This document shows positions 21,292 to 30,031 of a DNA stretch of 64,000 nt, one piece after another (positions within the stretch are counted from its first letter, which is position 1; the number at the start of each line of letters is the position of its first letter). The notes under the pieces were generated by a model. It did not search any database and was not told the origin of the DNA. It worked only from the letters and a program-made list of their open reading frames with translations. The stretch is from Thermosynechococcus vestitus BP-1 (lineage in GTDB: Bacteria > Cyanobacteriota > Cyanobacteriia > Thermosynechococcales > Thermosynechococcaceae). The stretch covers positions 744,001-808,000 of the forward strand of contig NC_004113.1 of the NCBI RefSeq assembly GCF_000011345.1, in the 5' to 3' direction. Position numbers and translations under genes: made by a program.

Positions 21292-22323
21292 ATGACCACC
21301 CCTTTACTCCTACGTGCTGCCCGTGGTGAAAGCGTTGAGCGTCCCCCCATTTGGCTGATGCGGCAAGCTGGGCGCTACATGAAGGTCTATCGTGACCTGC
21401 GCGATCGCTACCCCTCGTTTCGCCAGCGATCGGAAATTCCTGAACTGGCTATTGAAATTTCGCTGCAACCGTTTCGCGCCTTTGCTCCCGACGGTGTGAT
21501 TCTCTTTTCGGACATTCTCACCCCCTTGCCTGGGATCGGCATTCCCTTTGACATTGTTGAAAGTAAAGGACCGATCATTGATCCGCCCATCCGCACCCTA
21601 GAGCAGGTGCAACACCTCCATCCCCTGGAGCCAGAGGCGGCTTGTCCCTTTATTCGTCCAATTCTGGCGACACTGCGCCAAGAAGTGGGCGATCGCGCCG
21701 CAGTACTGGGGTTTGCCGGTGCCCCCTGGACCCTTGCCGCCTATGCCATTGAGGGCAAAAGCTCTAAGGACTACATCCAAATTAAAACCATGGCCTACCG
21801 CGAGCCAGACCTGCTCCACAAATTCCTAAACCATTTGGCCACGGCCATTGCTGACTACCTCTGCTATCAAATTGACTGTGGCGCCCAAGTGGTGCAACTT
21901 TTTGACTCCTGGGCAGGTCAACTCAGCCGTCAGGACTACGACACCTTTGCGTTTCCCTACCAAAAGCAGGTGATCCAGCAGGTCAAAGCGGTCTATCCTG
22001 ATGTGCCCATCATCCTCTACATCAATGGCAGTGCTGCAATTGTGGATCGCATGGCAGCAACGGGAGTAGACATTGTCAGCCTCGACTGGACCGTTGATCT
22101 TGGCACCATTCGTCAGCAGTTTCCCCCAAGTGTTGGCCTGCAGGGAAATTTAGACCCTGTGATCCTCTTTGCGCCGCAGCCAGTCCTCAAAGAGCGGTCT
22201 TTGGCCATCATTGAGGCGGGCCGCAAGGGAAAATATATCTTTAACCTGGGCCATGGCGTTCTTCAAGGTACCCCTGAGGAAAATGTGGCCTTTCTCTTTG
22301 ACTGGGTGAAGTCCCTCGCCTAA
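21292..22323 (+). CDS. hemE: Uroporphyrinogen decarboxylase
   Basis: HemE decarboxylates the four acetate side chains of uroporphyrinogen III to give coproporphyrinogen III, on the common path to heme, chlorophyll and phycobilins. The 343 residues include the N-terminal signature [13 protein letters not shown] and the [16 protein letters not shown] motif. Conserved active-site residues such as the Asp in FSDILTPLP and a late histidine in [12 protein letters not shown] are also present. The ATG at 21292 has only a weak ribosome-binding site. Its stop codon overlaps the next start (TAATG), so the downstream epimerase is coupled to it. Confidence 0.97.
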   Translation: MTTPLLLRAARGESVERPPIWLMRQAGRYMKVYRDLRDRYPSFRQRSEIPELAIEISLQPFRAFAPDGVILFSDILTPLPGIGIPFDIVESKGPIIDPPIRTLEQVQHLHPLEPEAACPFIRPILATLRQEVGDRAAVLGFAGAPWTLAAYAIEGKSSKDYIQIKTMAYREPDLLHKFLNHLATAIADYLCYQIDCGAQVVQLFDSWAGQLSRQDYDTFAFPYQKQVIQQVKAVYPDVPIILYINGSAAIVDRMAATGVDIVSLDWTVDLGTIRQQFPPSVGLQGNLDPVILFAPQPVLKERSLAIIEAGRKGKYIFNLGHGVLQGTPEENVAFLFDWVKSLA

Positions 22324-23270
22324 TGCGAATTCTCATCACCGGTGCCAATGGCTGCATTGGTCAATACATTTCTGAGGCCCTGATCCAACAGACGGATCAT
22401 GAGTTGTTTTTACTGGTGCGGGATCCGTCACGCTTATATATTGATCCTCGCCAGCGATCGGGGGTGAATGTGGTTCAGGCAGATTTGATGGATCTAGCGC
22501 CGTTGGAACCGCTACTACCCACCTTTGATGTGGCCATCCTGACGGCAACCGCCTGGGGGGGGAGTAATGTCTTTGCCATTAACTACGAGCAAACCTGCCA
22601 GCTCCTCAGACAACTGGATCCGCAACGCTGCCAGCGGGTATTTTATTTTTCAACAGCCAGTATTCTCAATCATCAGATGCAACCCCTGCCGGAGGCTGGT
22701 ACCCTAGGCACGGACTATATTCGCTCAAAGTATGCCTGCCTTCAGGCCATTGAGGAATTGCCTGTGGCCGATCGCCTGATTGAACTTTTTCCAACGATGG
22801 TTTTTGGCGGTGGCCCCGATGGCAAGCGTCCCTCCTTTATCACCGCAGGCATGGGGGAAGTCCTCAAGTGGTTGTGGCTGGCTCGCTTTTTCCGCGCCGA
22901 TGCCAGTTTTCACTTTATCCATGCCCGTGATATTGCCCAAGTGGTTCTTTACCTATTGCAGCATCCGGAGTATCCGGTACCGCGCCGCGTCGCTCTGGGT
23001 AACCCGCCAATCACTGTCAATGAGATGCTGGCGCAGTTGTGTGCCGCTGCCAAGCTCCGCGTCTATGGCCAAATCCCCTTGACCTTGCCAGTGATCAACT
23101 TCCTTGTGCGCGTGTTTCGCGTGCAGATGTCCCCTTGGGATTATTTCTGCTTGAACTACCGCAACTTTACCTATGAGACGCTTCTCAATCCTCAGGCCTT
23201 GGGGCTAACTCCCTACTGTGGGACGGTGGCGGATTTGCTACGCTGTAGTATGGGCACAGCAGACCTCTAA
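22323..23270 (+). CDS. NAD(P)-dependent epimerase/dehydratase family protein
   Basis: The 315-residue protein is an extended short-chain dehydrogenase. The N-terminal Rossmann motif is GANGCIGQYI (GxxGxxG type), followed by a VVQADLMDLAPL segment typical of the cofactor pocket. The usual catalytic Tyr-x3-Lys is present as YIRSK near residue 135, preceded by FSTASIL. The substrate is not known; relatives act on nucleotide sugars, flavonoids or steroid-like compounds. It overlaps the hemE stop by one base (TAATG) and is followed after 22 bp by the EVE gene, so the three form an operon, but a tetrapyrrole role is only a guess. Confidence 0.85.
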   Translation: MRILITGANGCIGQYISEALIQQTDHELFLLVRDPSRLYIDPRQRSGVNVVQADLMDLAPLEPLLPTFDVAILTATAWGGSNVFAINYEQTCQLLRQLDPQRCQRVFYFSTASILNHQMQPLPEAGTLGTDYIRSKYACLQAIEELPVADRLIELFPTMVFGGGPDGKRPSFITAGMGEVLKWLWLARFFRADASFHFIHARDIAQVVLYLLQHPEYPVPRRVALGNPPITVNEMLAQLCAAAKLRVYGQIPLTLPVINFLVRVFRVQMSPWDYFCLNYRNFTYETLLNPQALGLTPYCGTVADLLRCSMGTADL

Positions 23271-23292
23271 ACCGCTAGTTAGAGACTCTTTG

Positions 23293-23760
23293 ATGGCAGG
23301 CATTTGGTTACTGAAGTCGGAACCTAGCGTTTTTTCCTGGGAGGATTTGAAGGCAGCTCCACAACAAACCACCTGTTGGGAAGGGGTGCGCAACTACCAA
23401 GCCCGCAATTTTATGCGCGATCACATGCAGGTGGGCGATCGCGTGCTTTTCTACCACAGTAATGCCAACCCACCGGCAATCATGGGCATTGCTGAAGTTG
23501 TCAGGCCCGCCTATCCCGATCACTTTGCTTGGAACCCCGACAGTCCCTACTTTGACCCCAAAAGCACCCCTGACAATCCCCGCTGGTTGATGGTGGATAT
23601 CCAGTATCGCCGTGACTTTTTGCCCCCACTTCCGCTGTCGGAACTGCGGCAAACCCGCGGCCTTGAAGGGATGCTGCTGCTGCAAAAGGGCTGCCGTCTT
23701 TCGGTCCAACCGGTTACTGAATCGGAGTGGCAAATTATTCTCAGCTTGCGATCGCCCTAG
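23293..23760 (+). CDS. EVE domain-containing protein
   Basis: The ATG at 23293 gives 155 residues beginning MAGIWLLKSEPSVFSWEDL, the standard EVE start; upstream in-frame codons are not conserved-looking. EVE domains belong to the PUA-like superfamily and read modified bases in DNA or RNA. Typical features are GVRNYQARNFMRDHMQVGD, RVLFYHSN and NPRWLMVDIQY. The ending LPLSELR followed by EWQIILSL is also family-like. Some EVE proteins belong to restriction systems, but no restriction genes lie nearby. The last four bases overlap the convergent zinc-ribbon gene. Confidence 0.92.
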   Translation: MAGIWLLKSEPSVFSWEDLKAAPQQTTCWEGVRNYQARNFMRDHMQVGDRVLFYHSNANPPAIMGIAEVVRPAYPDHFAWNPDSPYFDPKSTPDNPRWLMVDIQYRRDFLPPLPLSELRQTRGLEGMLLLQKGCRLSVQPVTESEWQIILSLRSP

Positions 23761-24299
23761 GGTTGACGAGACAGAGGGCGCAGATAGGGTAAATTTTTGG
23801 CGTGGCGATCGCTGGAATACTGGAAACCAAAATCCGCATACTCGGCAGTATTCACCAGTCGCCGAAAGGCAGATAAGCCAATCCGCCGTTTGCCATCGAG
23901 GCTGCTCACCTTGGAGTGGGGATTGTTGAGGTCTCCCCCTAGGCGTTGAAAAGCCTCTTCGGGAGTCAGCCACTCTCTGTTGGGATCACCGCTGGGAATT
24001 TTCTCCTCAAGGTGTTGCAGCTTTCTCACCAAGCTCTCCCAGAGATTGCGGCGAGGCTGTTGCTGCTGAGAACGGGAGCTCAGCGATCGCCACAATAGCT
24101 GCAGTCGCACCCCCAAATACTGGAAAAAACGTTTGATCAACCGCGCGAGCTGATTCAATAGCAGCGGTAACCCCGTTGGCGGTGGTGGGGAGGATCGCTC
24201 AACGACAACCGTACTCCAGCCGCAGGCACTACACACTTGGCGACCAGAGGACAAGGGTTTCCCTAAACGGGCGCCACAGCGTGGGCAAGTTTCCAGCAT
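23757..24299 (-). CDS. Zinc-ribbon protein of unknown function
   Basis: The 180 residues begin with a clear zinc ribbon: CPRCGARLG and then CSACGW (residues 5-27), followed by a proline-rich linker. A basic, possibly membrane-interacting segment follows (about 45-75, LLLNQLARLIKRFFQYLGVRLQLLW). The C-terminal third (TPEEAFQRLGGDLNNPHSKVSS and RRIGLSAFRRLVNTAEYADFGF) looks conserved. I do not recognise a named family. It lies 36 bp after gcvT on the same strand. Confidence 0.65.
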   Translation of the reverse strand: MLETCPRCGARLGKPLSSGRQVCSACGWSTVVVERSSPPPPTGLPLLLNQLARLIKRFFQYLGVRLQLLWRSLSSRSQQQQPRRNLWESLVRKLQHLEEKIPSGDPNREWLTPEEAFQRLGGDLNNPHSKVSSLDGKRRIGLSAFRRLVNTAEYADFGFQYSSDRHAKNLPYLRPLSRQP

Positions 24300-24334
24300 G
24301 ATTCCAGTATGAATGACGTTTTACCGCGGATAGA

Positions 24335-25426
24335 TCAAATTTTAGCCGTTGACCGCGGCCGGCGATAAAAGGGTCGAGGCACCACCACCGCTGGCACCCA
24401 GCGATCGCGCACCTGCACCGCCAGTTCACGACCTATGTGGGCAAACTCTGGAAAGACATAGCCAAGGGCGATCGCCTTCCCCAACGTGGGAGATAGGGTG
24501 CCACTGGTAACCTCCCCCACGGCCTGGGCTCCTGCGTAGATTGGGTAGCCGTGGCGAGCAATGCCTTTGCCCAGTAGTTCTAACCCCACCAATTGCCGCT
24601 CAATGCCCTGCTGCTTTTGAGCTAAAAGGGCAGCACGACCCACAAAATCGGGCTTTTGCCAATCAATTAACCCATCGAGACCCGCCTCTAGGGGGGTAGT
24701 TTGCTCATCCATATCCTGGCCGTAGAGGAGCATGGCGGCCTCCAACCGCAGCGTATCGCGCGCCCCCAACCCACAGGGAGTCACACCTGCCGCCAACAGG
24801 GTTTGCCACAACTGTTGCCCCAGTTCGGCGGGGACAAGAATTTCCCAACCATCTTCACCTGTGTAGCCGGTGCGCGCTATCCAAGCAGGCTGTCCCAGTA
24901 GGTTCACTGGAGCATGGCGATAGGTCTTGATCTCCCCTAGGGGGCGATCGCACAAGGGAGACAGCGTTGCCGTCGCCGCCGGCCCTTGGAGAGCAATCAA
25001 CACCTGGCTCGCCGACTCATCAATCACCTCAATACTGGCGGGTAAATACTTTTGAAACCATGCCCAGTCCTTGGCAGTGGTAGCCGCATTCACAATACAG
25101 CGGACTTGGCCATCACCCATGTAGAGAATGACATCATCGACAATGCCCCCGGCCTCGTTCAGGAGAACGGTGTATTTTGCTTGGCCGGGCTGTAGCTGGC
25201 TCAGATTCGTGGGCACTAAGGTTTGCAGCGCCCCTAGTACTCCCTCTCCCCGCAGCACCAACTTGCCCATGTGGGAAATATCAAACATCCCCACCTGCTG
25301 CCGTACGGCTTGGTGTTCCTGCAAAATACTGCTGTACTGGAGGGGCATCTCCCAATCGCCAAAGGGGGTAAACCGTGCTCCCTGATGTAGAGGATAGAGG
25401 GGGGTACGTTGCAATGCTTCAGCCAT
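24335..25426 (-). CDS. gcvT: Glycine cleavage system aminomethyltransferase (T protein)
   Basis: GcvT transfers the methylene group from the lipoyl-bound intermediate of glycine decarboxylation to tetrahydrofolate, releasing ammonia. In cyanobacteria this is part of photorespiratory 2-phosphoglycolate metabolism. The chosen ATG at 25426 gives MAEALQRTPLYPLHQGARFT, the usual start; an in-frame ATG three codons upstream is also possible. Family features are FDISHMGKL, QYTVLLNEAGGIVDD-like folate-binding residues, and GLGARDTLRLEA near residue 225. The length of 363 is typical. It overlaps the upstream gene by about 8 bp; genes for the P, H and L proteins are not in the window. Confidence 0.95.
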   Translation of the reverse strand: MAEALQRTPLYPLHQGARFTPFGDWEMPLQYSSILQEHQAVRQQVGMFDISHMGKLVLRGEGVLGALQTLVPTNLSQLQPGQAKYTVLLNEAGGIVDDVILYMGDGQVRCIVNAATTAKDWAWFQKYLPASIEVIDESASQVLIALQGPAATATLSPLCDRPLGEIKTYRHAPVNLLGQPAWIARTGYTGEDGWEILVPAELGQQLWQTLLAAGVTPCGLGARDTLRLEAAMLLYGQDMDEQTTPLEAGLDGLIDWQKPDFVGRAALLAQKQQGIERQLVGLELLGKGIARHGYPIYAGAQAVGEVTSGTLSPTLGKAIALGYVFPEFAHIGRELAVQVRDRWVPAVVVPRPFYRRPRSTAKI

Positions 25427-27455
25427 AGAGATCATCCAGTTGTTGTTGTAGTTGGGCGGGGGTTAGTGCCGGTTCACGGCAGCACAGGCCTTCACAAACC
25501 AAGGCCACAGGCTCTAGGTCATCGCGAACTTTGAGCACGGCGGTGGGTAAATAGCGATCCCAGAGGGGGGCTAGCTGATCGGAGCGAACTTGGACACAGA
25601 GAGGGCGTAGATACCACTGCAACGCCGCCAAGAGGCTTGGACAGCTTTGGGGGGCCTCCTGCATGAGTCGGCTAAAAAAGCGCAGTCCCTTTTCTGCCTG
25701 TTCGAGGTAGGTAGGATTTTCTGTGAGCAAAAAGAGTTGAACCAAGTTGGCGATCGCCACCCCGTTGGCAGAAGGTGTGGCATTATCTAATCCTTCTCGC
25801 TGACGGACAATTAAATCAGGTCGCTCTGGTGCATTGTAGTAGCCGCCATCTTTTGCCCCCAATTCCTGATCAAATAGGGTTTGATACTGAGTGGCCAACG
25901 CCAACCACGGCTGGGCTGTCTCCCCCACGGCTAAACTCGCTTGATGCAGGGCAAGGAGGGCTTGGATCCAGTAGGCATAATCCTCGGCCTGAGCCACCTC
26001 CGCCACAGTGCCTCCATAGTTGAGGCGGTAGAGTTTGCCCTGCCGATATTGCTGCTCGTGGAGCCATTGGGCCGCTTTGGCCGCTCGCTGCCAGTAGGTG
26101 CGCTCCCGCCAGACTTGGGCTGCCGTTGCCAAGCCAGTAATCATCAGGCTATTCCAAGCCAAAATCATTTTTGTATCGGTGACGGGGGGAATCCGTCCTG
26201 GCCAGGCCCGTCCTTTGGCAGTGGCATTATCGGTGGCCACGGGAAAGGGCTGATCCATGGGCGTATCGGCACCGTAGCGGCGGGCAAAGAGTTTGCGCAG
26301 AATCGGCGCCAGCACCTGAGGATCCTCTGGGAGGCGCACCTGCTTGAGCACAATTTTGCCCTCAAAGTTGCCCCCGGCAGAGATGTCAAAATAGCTCTGG
26401 AGTTGGGTGAATTCGGTGGGGCTGAGGGTGGCCTCCAGCTCAGCATAGGACCAGCAGTAAAAGGCGCCCTCCTCTGGCTCTGAATCCGTAGGGCTGAGAA
26501 AGCTATCGGCATCCTGCGCTGCATAGAAGTAGCCCTCAGGGGCGGTCATTTCGCGATCGAGCCATTGAATGGTTTGGGCAATTGCCGCGGGAATCTGGGG
26601 AGAGCGATCGCCCTGCTGCCACAGCCGCGCTAAATAGGTCACAATCTGGCCATTGTCGTAGAGCATTTTTTCAAAGTGGGGCACTGTCCACTGAGGATCC
26701 ACGGTGTAGCGATGCCAGCCGCCGCCAACGTGGTCATAGATGCCCCCCTGCAGAAGGTGCTGTCCCCGCAGCCGACACAGGTGCAACAGTTCTGGGGGAT
26801 TGGGACTAAAAGCCAGCCCCTGTAGGAGCATTTGGGCATAGGGCATCATGGGGAAGCAGGTGCCTTGGGGGCGATCGCGCAAAATTGGCGTTACTTCGCG
26901 AATTCCTGCCCTTAGGAGTTCTTCCGTCAGGGGGATGGCCTCTCCCATCTCGGTGGAGGGTGCCAGATATTGCCATAGGGTGGCCTGGTGGGCAGCCAGC
27001 TTCTCTTTTTCTTGGTCGTAGAAGCGACGCACCGCCTGCAACACCTGCAAAAATCCTGGGCGGCCATAGCGCGGCTGCACCGGAAAGTAGGTTCCCCCAT
27101 AAAAGGGACGCCGATCCTCAGGGGTGAGAAAGATATTCAGCGGCCAGCCCCCTTGCCCCGTCATCAGTTGCAACGCCTGCATATAGATGCTGTCAATATC
27201 GGGCCGCTCCTCGCGATCCACCTTAATCGGCAGGAAATAGGTATTGAGATAGGCGGCAATCTCCAGATCCGAGAAGGCTTCCCCCTCCATCACAGTGCAC
27301 CAGTGGCAGCTGGAATAGCCAATGGACAGAAAAATCACCCGATCCTCAGCGGCTGCTTTGGCCAGGGCTTCATCACACCACGGCCACCAGTCAATGGGGT
27401 TTTCGGCATGCTTGCGCAAATAGAGGCTTTGGCACTGGCTAAGGCGATTCGGCAT
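25419..27455 (-). CDS. Thioredoxin domain protein of the YyaL/SPATA20 (DUF255) family
   Basis: The ATG at 27455 gives MPNRLSQCQSLYLRKHAENP and 678 residues; a longer upstream reading is not conserved-looking. The N-terminal 160 residues form a thioredoxin-like domain with a CxxC site in SSCHWCTVMEGEAF. The rest is an (alpha/alpha)6 barrel like that of glycosidases and N-acyl-glucosamine epimerases (GGIYDHVGGGWHRYTVD, VPHFEKMLYDNGQ). The family is widespread and conserved, but its reaction is unknown. It overlaps both neighbours: its start lies 17 bp inside the end of folB and its end about 8 bp inside gcvT, suggesting one leftward transcript. Confidence 0.9.
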   Translation of the reverse strand: MPNRLSQCQSLYLRKHAENPIDWWPWCDEALAKAAAEDRVIFLSIGYSSCHWCTVMEGEAFSDLEIAAYLNTYFLPIKVDREERPDIDSIYMQALQLMTGQGGWPLNIFLTPEDRRPFYGGTYFPVQPRYGRPGFLQVLQAVRRFYDQEKEKLAAHQATLWQYLAPSTEMGEAIPLTEELLRAGIREVTPILRDRPQGTCFPMMPYAQMLLQGLAFSPNPPELLHLCRLRGQHLLQGGIYDHVGGGWHRYTVDPQWTVPHFEKMLYDNGQIVTYLARLWQQGDRSPQIPAAIAQTIQWLDREMTAPEGYFYAAQDADSFLSPTDSEPEEGAFYCWSYAELEATLSPTEFTQLQSYFDISAGGNFEGKIVLKQVRLPEDPQVLAPILRKLFARRYGADTPMDQPFPVATDNATAKGRAWPGRIPPVTDTKMILAWNSLMITGLATAAQVWRERTYWQRAAKAAQWLHEQQYRQGKLYRLNYGGTVAEVAQAEDYAYWIQALLALHQASLAVGETAQPWLALATQYQTLFDQELGAKDGGYYNAPERPDLIVRQREGLDNATPSANGVAIANLVQLFLLTENPTYLEQAEKGLRFFSRLMQEAPQSCPSLLAALQWYLRPLCVQVRSDQLAPLWDRYLPTAVLKVRDDLEPVALVCEGLCCREPALTPAQLQQQLDDLYG

Positions 27456-27828
27456 GGGGGCGTACCATTTCGACACTAATTTGACCCGTAAAGTTGGGCA
27501 CTGGCGGGGCAAGTTTCGTCACACGCACAGCAGCCCGCTGCACTTGGGGCGGTGCCAGGCAAAGGTTCATAATGGCTGCCGCTAGGGTCTCGATTAACTG
27601 AAACCGTTGCTGCTGCATTAACTGCTCAATGGCTTGCAAAAGGGGGCGATAGTCAAGGGTGTCCTCCAGACGATCGCTGGCGGCAGCAGTTGTCATATCA
27701 AACCACAGTCTAATATCAATCTCAAACCACTGGCCCAGAATTTGTTCCTCTGGGAGAGCGCCGGTATAGCCGTAGTAACGCATTCCCGAGAGGTGTAGAC
27801 AGTCAGTTGTGGACTTGCTCAAGGACAT
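27439..27828 (-). CDS. folB: Dihydroneopterin aldolase
   Basis: FolB converts 7,8-dihydroneopterin to 6-hydroxymethyl-dihydropterin in folate synthesis. The 129 residues include the N-terminal GMRYYGYTGALPEEQILGQW with the conserved Glu that binds the pterin. They also include DTLDYRPLLQAIE, the FQLIETLAAAI helix and the late Lys in VTKLAPPVPNF that acts as a general base. The start at 27828 adds a short leader (MSLSKSTTDCLHLSG) before the core. It overlaps the thioredoxin-domain gene by 17 bp. Folate supply fits the nearby gcvT, which uses tetrahydrofolate. Confidence 0.93.
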   Translation of the reverse strand: MSLSKSTTDCLHLSGMRYYGYTGALPEEQILGQWFEIDIRLWFDMTTAAASDRLEDTLDYRPLLQAIEQLMQQQRFQLIETLAAAIMNLCLAPPQVQRAAVRVTKLAPPVPNFTGQISVEMVRPHAESP

Positions 27829-28020
27829 GCATCCATAACAAGGCAGGAAAAAGTCTTCTGGGCGGATGGATGTTGTGCCCCTTGCCCTTTTTCACTGTAT
27901 CGCCAAAATGCTGCTGATGGCCAGTTTCCCCTCAGGGACCTTGTCCTCACTGCAGCTTGGATTTGCAATGCTACGGGGGCGATCGCCCCCCTCCTGGATG
28001 CTCTTCTGGGGAAAAGGGAA

Positions 28021-28101
28021 TGCGGATGGCGAGACTCGAACTCGCAAGGCAAAGCCACACGCCCCTCAAACGTGCGCGTATACCAATTCCGCCACATCCG
28101 C
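28021..28101 (-). tRNA. tRNA-Leu (anticodon GAG)
   Basis: Read on the minus strand, the 81 bases fold as a class II tRNA. The acceptor arms are GCGGATG and CATCCGC with discriminator A, and the D arm is GCGGAATTGGTATACGC. The anticodon stem carries loop TTGAGGG (anticodon GAG), followed by a long variable arm and a T arm GCGAG-TTCGAGT-CTCGC. The 3' CCA is not encoded. Confidence 0.93.
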
Positions 28102-28573
28102 GTAGCTTTGTCATTATAGCGCAGATGGCTAAATTTCTGAAAGGGGTCTCTGGCCTCTCGAGAGCAGAACATTGAGGAGCGTCTCTCCTCCTCTCTAAAC
28201 TCTCTAAAATCCCGTGCTCGCTGATCTAGGCAGCACTGCCATAAATACAGCAGCAGTCTCCCCTTCAACAGGATTCGCGACTATGGGGAGTTAGGGCTAA
28301 CCCGTGGTGGCTATCGTCTCTTTGCTCCCCTGAGTTTTATCAAACGTTCCTACCCTTGGTCTGACGCTGAGGGATATCAAAGCCTTTCTTGAGTTATACC
28401 ATCTGCGGTGAGAGTTCCGGTGACCCCATCAAGCACACGTTAGAGGAGAAATGGGCCACCCGTTACACATTCTTCAACAGGAATGACAAGGCCTCCTATC
28501 TGGCGGGCGATCGCCCCCACAACCCCGACCGGCCACGATCTGTTCCATTCCCTAGCCAGTGATGCGCTCCTAG
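28102..28573. other. Intergenic region with a possible short gene remnant
   Basis: No complete gene is seen between tRNA-Leu and pcxA. An open plus-strand stretch from about 28235 to 28393 reads protein-like (for example LTRGGYRLFAPLSFIKRSYP) before TGA, without a convincing start. I cannot assign it to a family; it may be a fragment of a lost gene or chance. The next 180 bases, up to the pcxA stop, contain a HIP1-like site and nothing else I can name. Confidence 0.35.
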
Positions 28574-29959
28574 CTACTCGTTCATATTCTTGTAGGTGGC
28601 CACTGCCGAAGGGGAAATCTGGTTGAGATAACGGAAAATCCAATACTTAAACACTGTATCCAGCATCACTGGAAAGGTGGCGATGAACATATTGATAAAG
28701 TCCTCATTGCGAGGAAAGCCAAAGTGCTCGAGGGTATTATTCACCAGCACCTCCCAGCCGTGGGGAGAGTGGAAGCCGACAAAGACATCCGTAAATAGAA
28801 TAATCATAAAGGCCTTGGCGCTGTCACTGAGGCCATAGACCACCTCATCCAAAAAGGTCTTAACAATCGCCAGTTGCCGTTGACCCGTAAACACCAGTGC
28901 CAAAAAGACCGTAAAACCCAAGGCATCGGAGAGGATGTTTTTTAGAGGTTCAATCAGTTCCTTTTGGTATTCTGTGGAGAGCTCGATCGCCTTTTCGCGG
29001 ATGCGGTTTTGAATCTCCTCGGGGGCAATCGGCACATTACTCACAAGGCTTTCAAAGCGAATTTTGTTCTCAAAGCGGGCCAGTTCATCAAGGATGTTAT
29101 CCTCCAGTTGGGAGTTAATGATCCGTTCAATTTGCCCCACCGCCTTAAAGTGGTTAACCAGGGGGCTGACGATGAGCGCCTTGGAAATTTGCTGGGTCAA
29201 CAGGGGCAAAATCACCAGCAACAGCATAAAACGAACCGCCAGGCGGGTCCGCAGCTTTGAGGTGCGAAAATCACGAACGACTTCAGCTTCAGTGGCCTCA
29301 TCGGAATTGAGTTCACGGCGAAAGCGATCGGCGGTGCGCAAAATCGAGCGGGGAATAAAGCTGCTGCTATCCAGTTTGGAATCACTAGTGAGATCATCAC
29401 TGATATATTCCGAGAGATAAAGAGAATCCTCCGCGATTTTGTCCAGGGCGGCCGCCTGCTGGCGTTGTTGGGGGTCTTGGCGACTGAGGCTGGGGCGGGC
29501 TAGGGCATCGAGTTCCTTTTCCCGCTGCCGTTTATAGCGATTGAGGGTGGCATCAATGACCCGCAGCTTTTCATAAACGCTGGGTTCCGCCGTCGTGCTA
29601 CTGACGGTAGCCGTGACCGTATAGGTTTCCGTTGCACCATTGATACCCTCGTTGACAGGAGTGGGGGGGCTTTGGAAAGGAGCAAGGGGCAAAATTTGAC
29701 GGCTGGCCCGAAACTCCATCATCCGCATACGAATGGTTTTCAGCAGTTGTTTTAGCTCTGTCTCAAAATAGCTAGAGACTTCTCCCACGGGCAGATTGAG
29801 GGGACTAATGGGTTGACCGTCAAAGTGTTCCAGTTCAATCGCGCGAATTTTCAGAGCGGCTTCATAGGCTTCCTGTAGGGCGCGCTTAGGAGTTGTGAGA
29901 TACCACTGTTGTGCACCCCTGATCCAGTTTCTAAGGCCAATAAAGGGATTGCTGGACAT
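28574..29959 (-). CDS. pcxA: Proton extrusion protein PcxA (CemA/CotA family)
   Basis: PcxA (CotA) is needed for light-driven proton release and inorganic carbon and pH balance in cyanobacteria; its plastid relative is CemA. The ATG at 29959 gives MSSNPFIGLRNWIRGAQQWY and 461 residues; a TTG five codons upstream is less likely. The N-terminal half is soluble and charged. The C-terminal half holds the membrane helices (FMLLLVILPLLTQQISKALI, then an FTVFLALVFTGQRQ region and a helix near AFMIILFTDVFVGFHSPHGWE). The ending FGFPRNEDFINMFIATFPVM and YWIFRYLNQISPSAVATY is a strong family signature. Confidence 0.95.
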   Translation of the reverse strand: MSSNPFIGLRNWIRGAQQWYLTTPKRALQEAYEAALKIRAIELEHFDGQPISPLNLPVGEVSSYFETELKQLLKTIRMRMMEFRASRQILPLAPFQSPPTPVNEGINGATETYTVTATVSSTTAEPSVYEKLRVIDATLNRYKRQREKELDALARPSLSRQDPQQRQQAAALDKIAEDSLYLSEYISDDLTSDSKLDSSSFIPRSILRTADRFRRELNSDEATEAEVVRDFRTSKLRTRLAVRFMLLLVILPLLTQQISKALIVSPLVNHFKAVGQIERIINSQLEDNILDELARFENKIRFESLVSNVPIAPEEIQNRIREKAIELSTEYQKELIEPLKNILSDALGFTVFLALVFTGQRQLAIVKTFLDEVVYGLSDSAKAFMIILFTDVFVGFHSPHGWEVLVNNTLEHFGFPRNEDFINMFIATFPVMLDTVFKYWIFRYLNQISPSAVATYKNMNE

Positions 29960-30031
29960 TGCTGTTGTTCTCAATGGCTACCGCAAAAGCAGTCAATCGA
30001 TAGGCGATAGGATAGATAGAATCGTAGCAAA

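Noticed and set aside
27819-28268. Open reading frame of 149 codons on the minus strand
   Set aside because: It runs straight through tRNA-Leu(GAG) and has no family features, so it is a chance frame.
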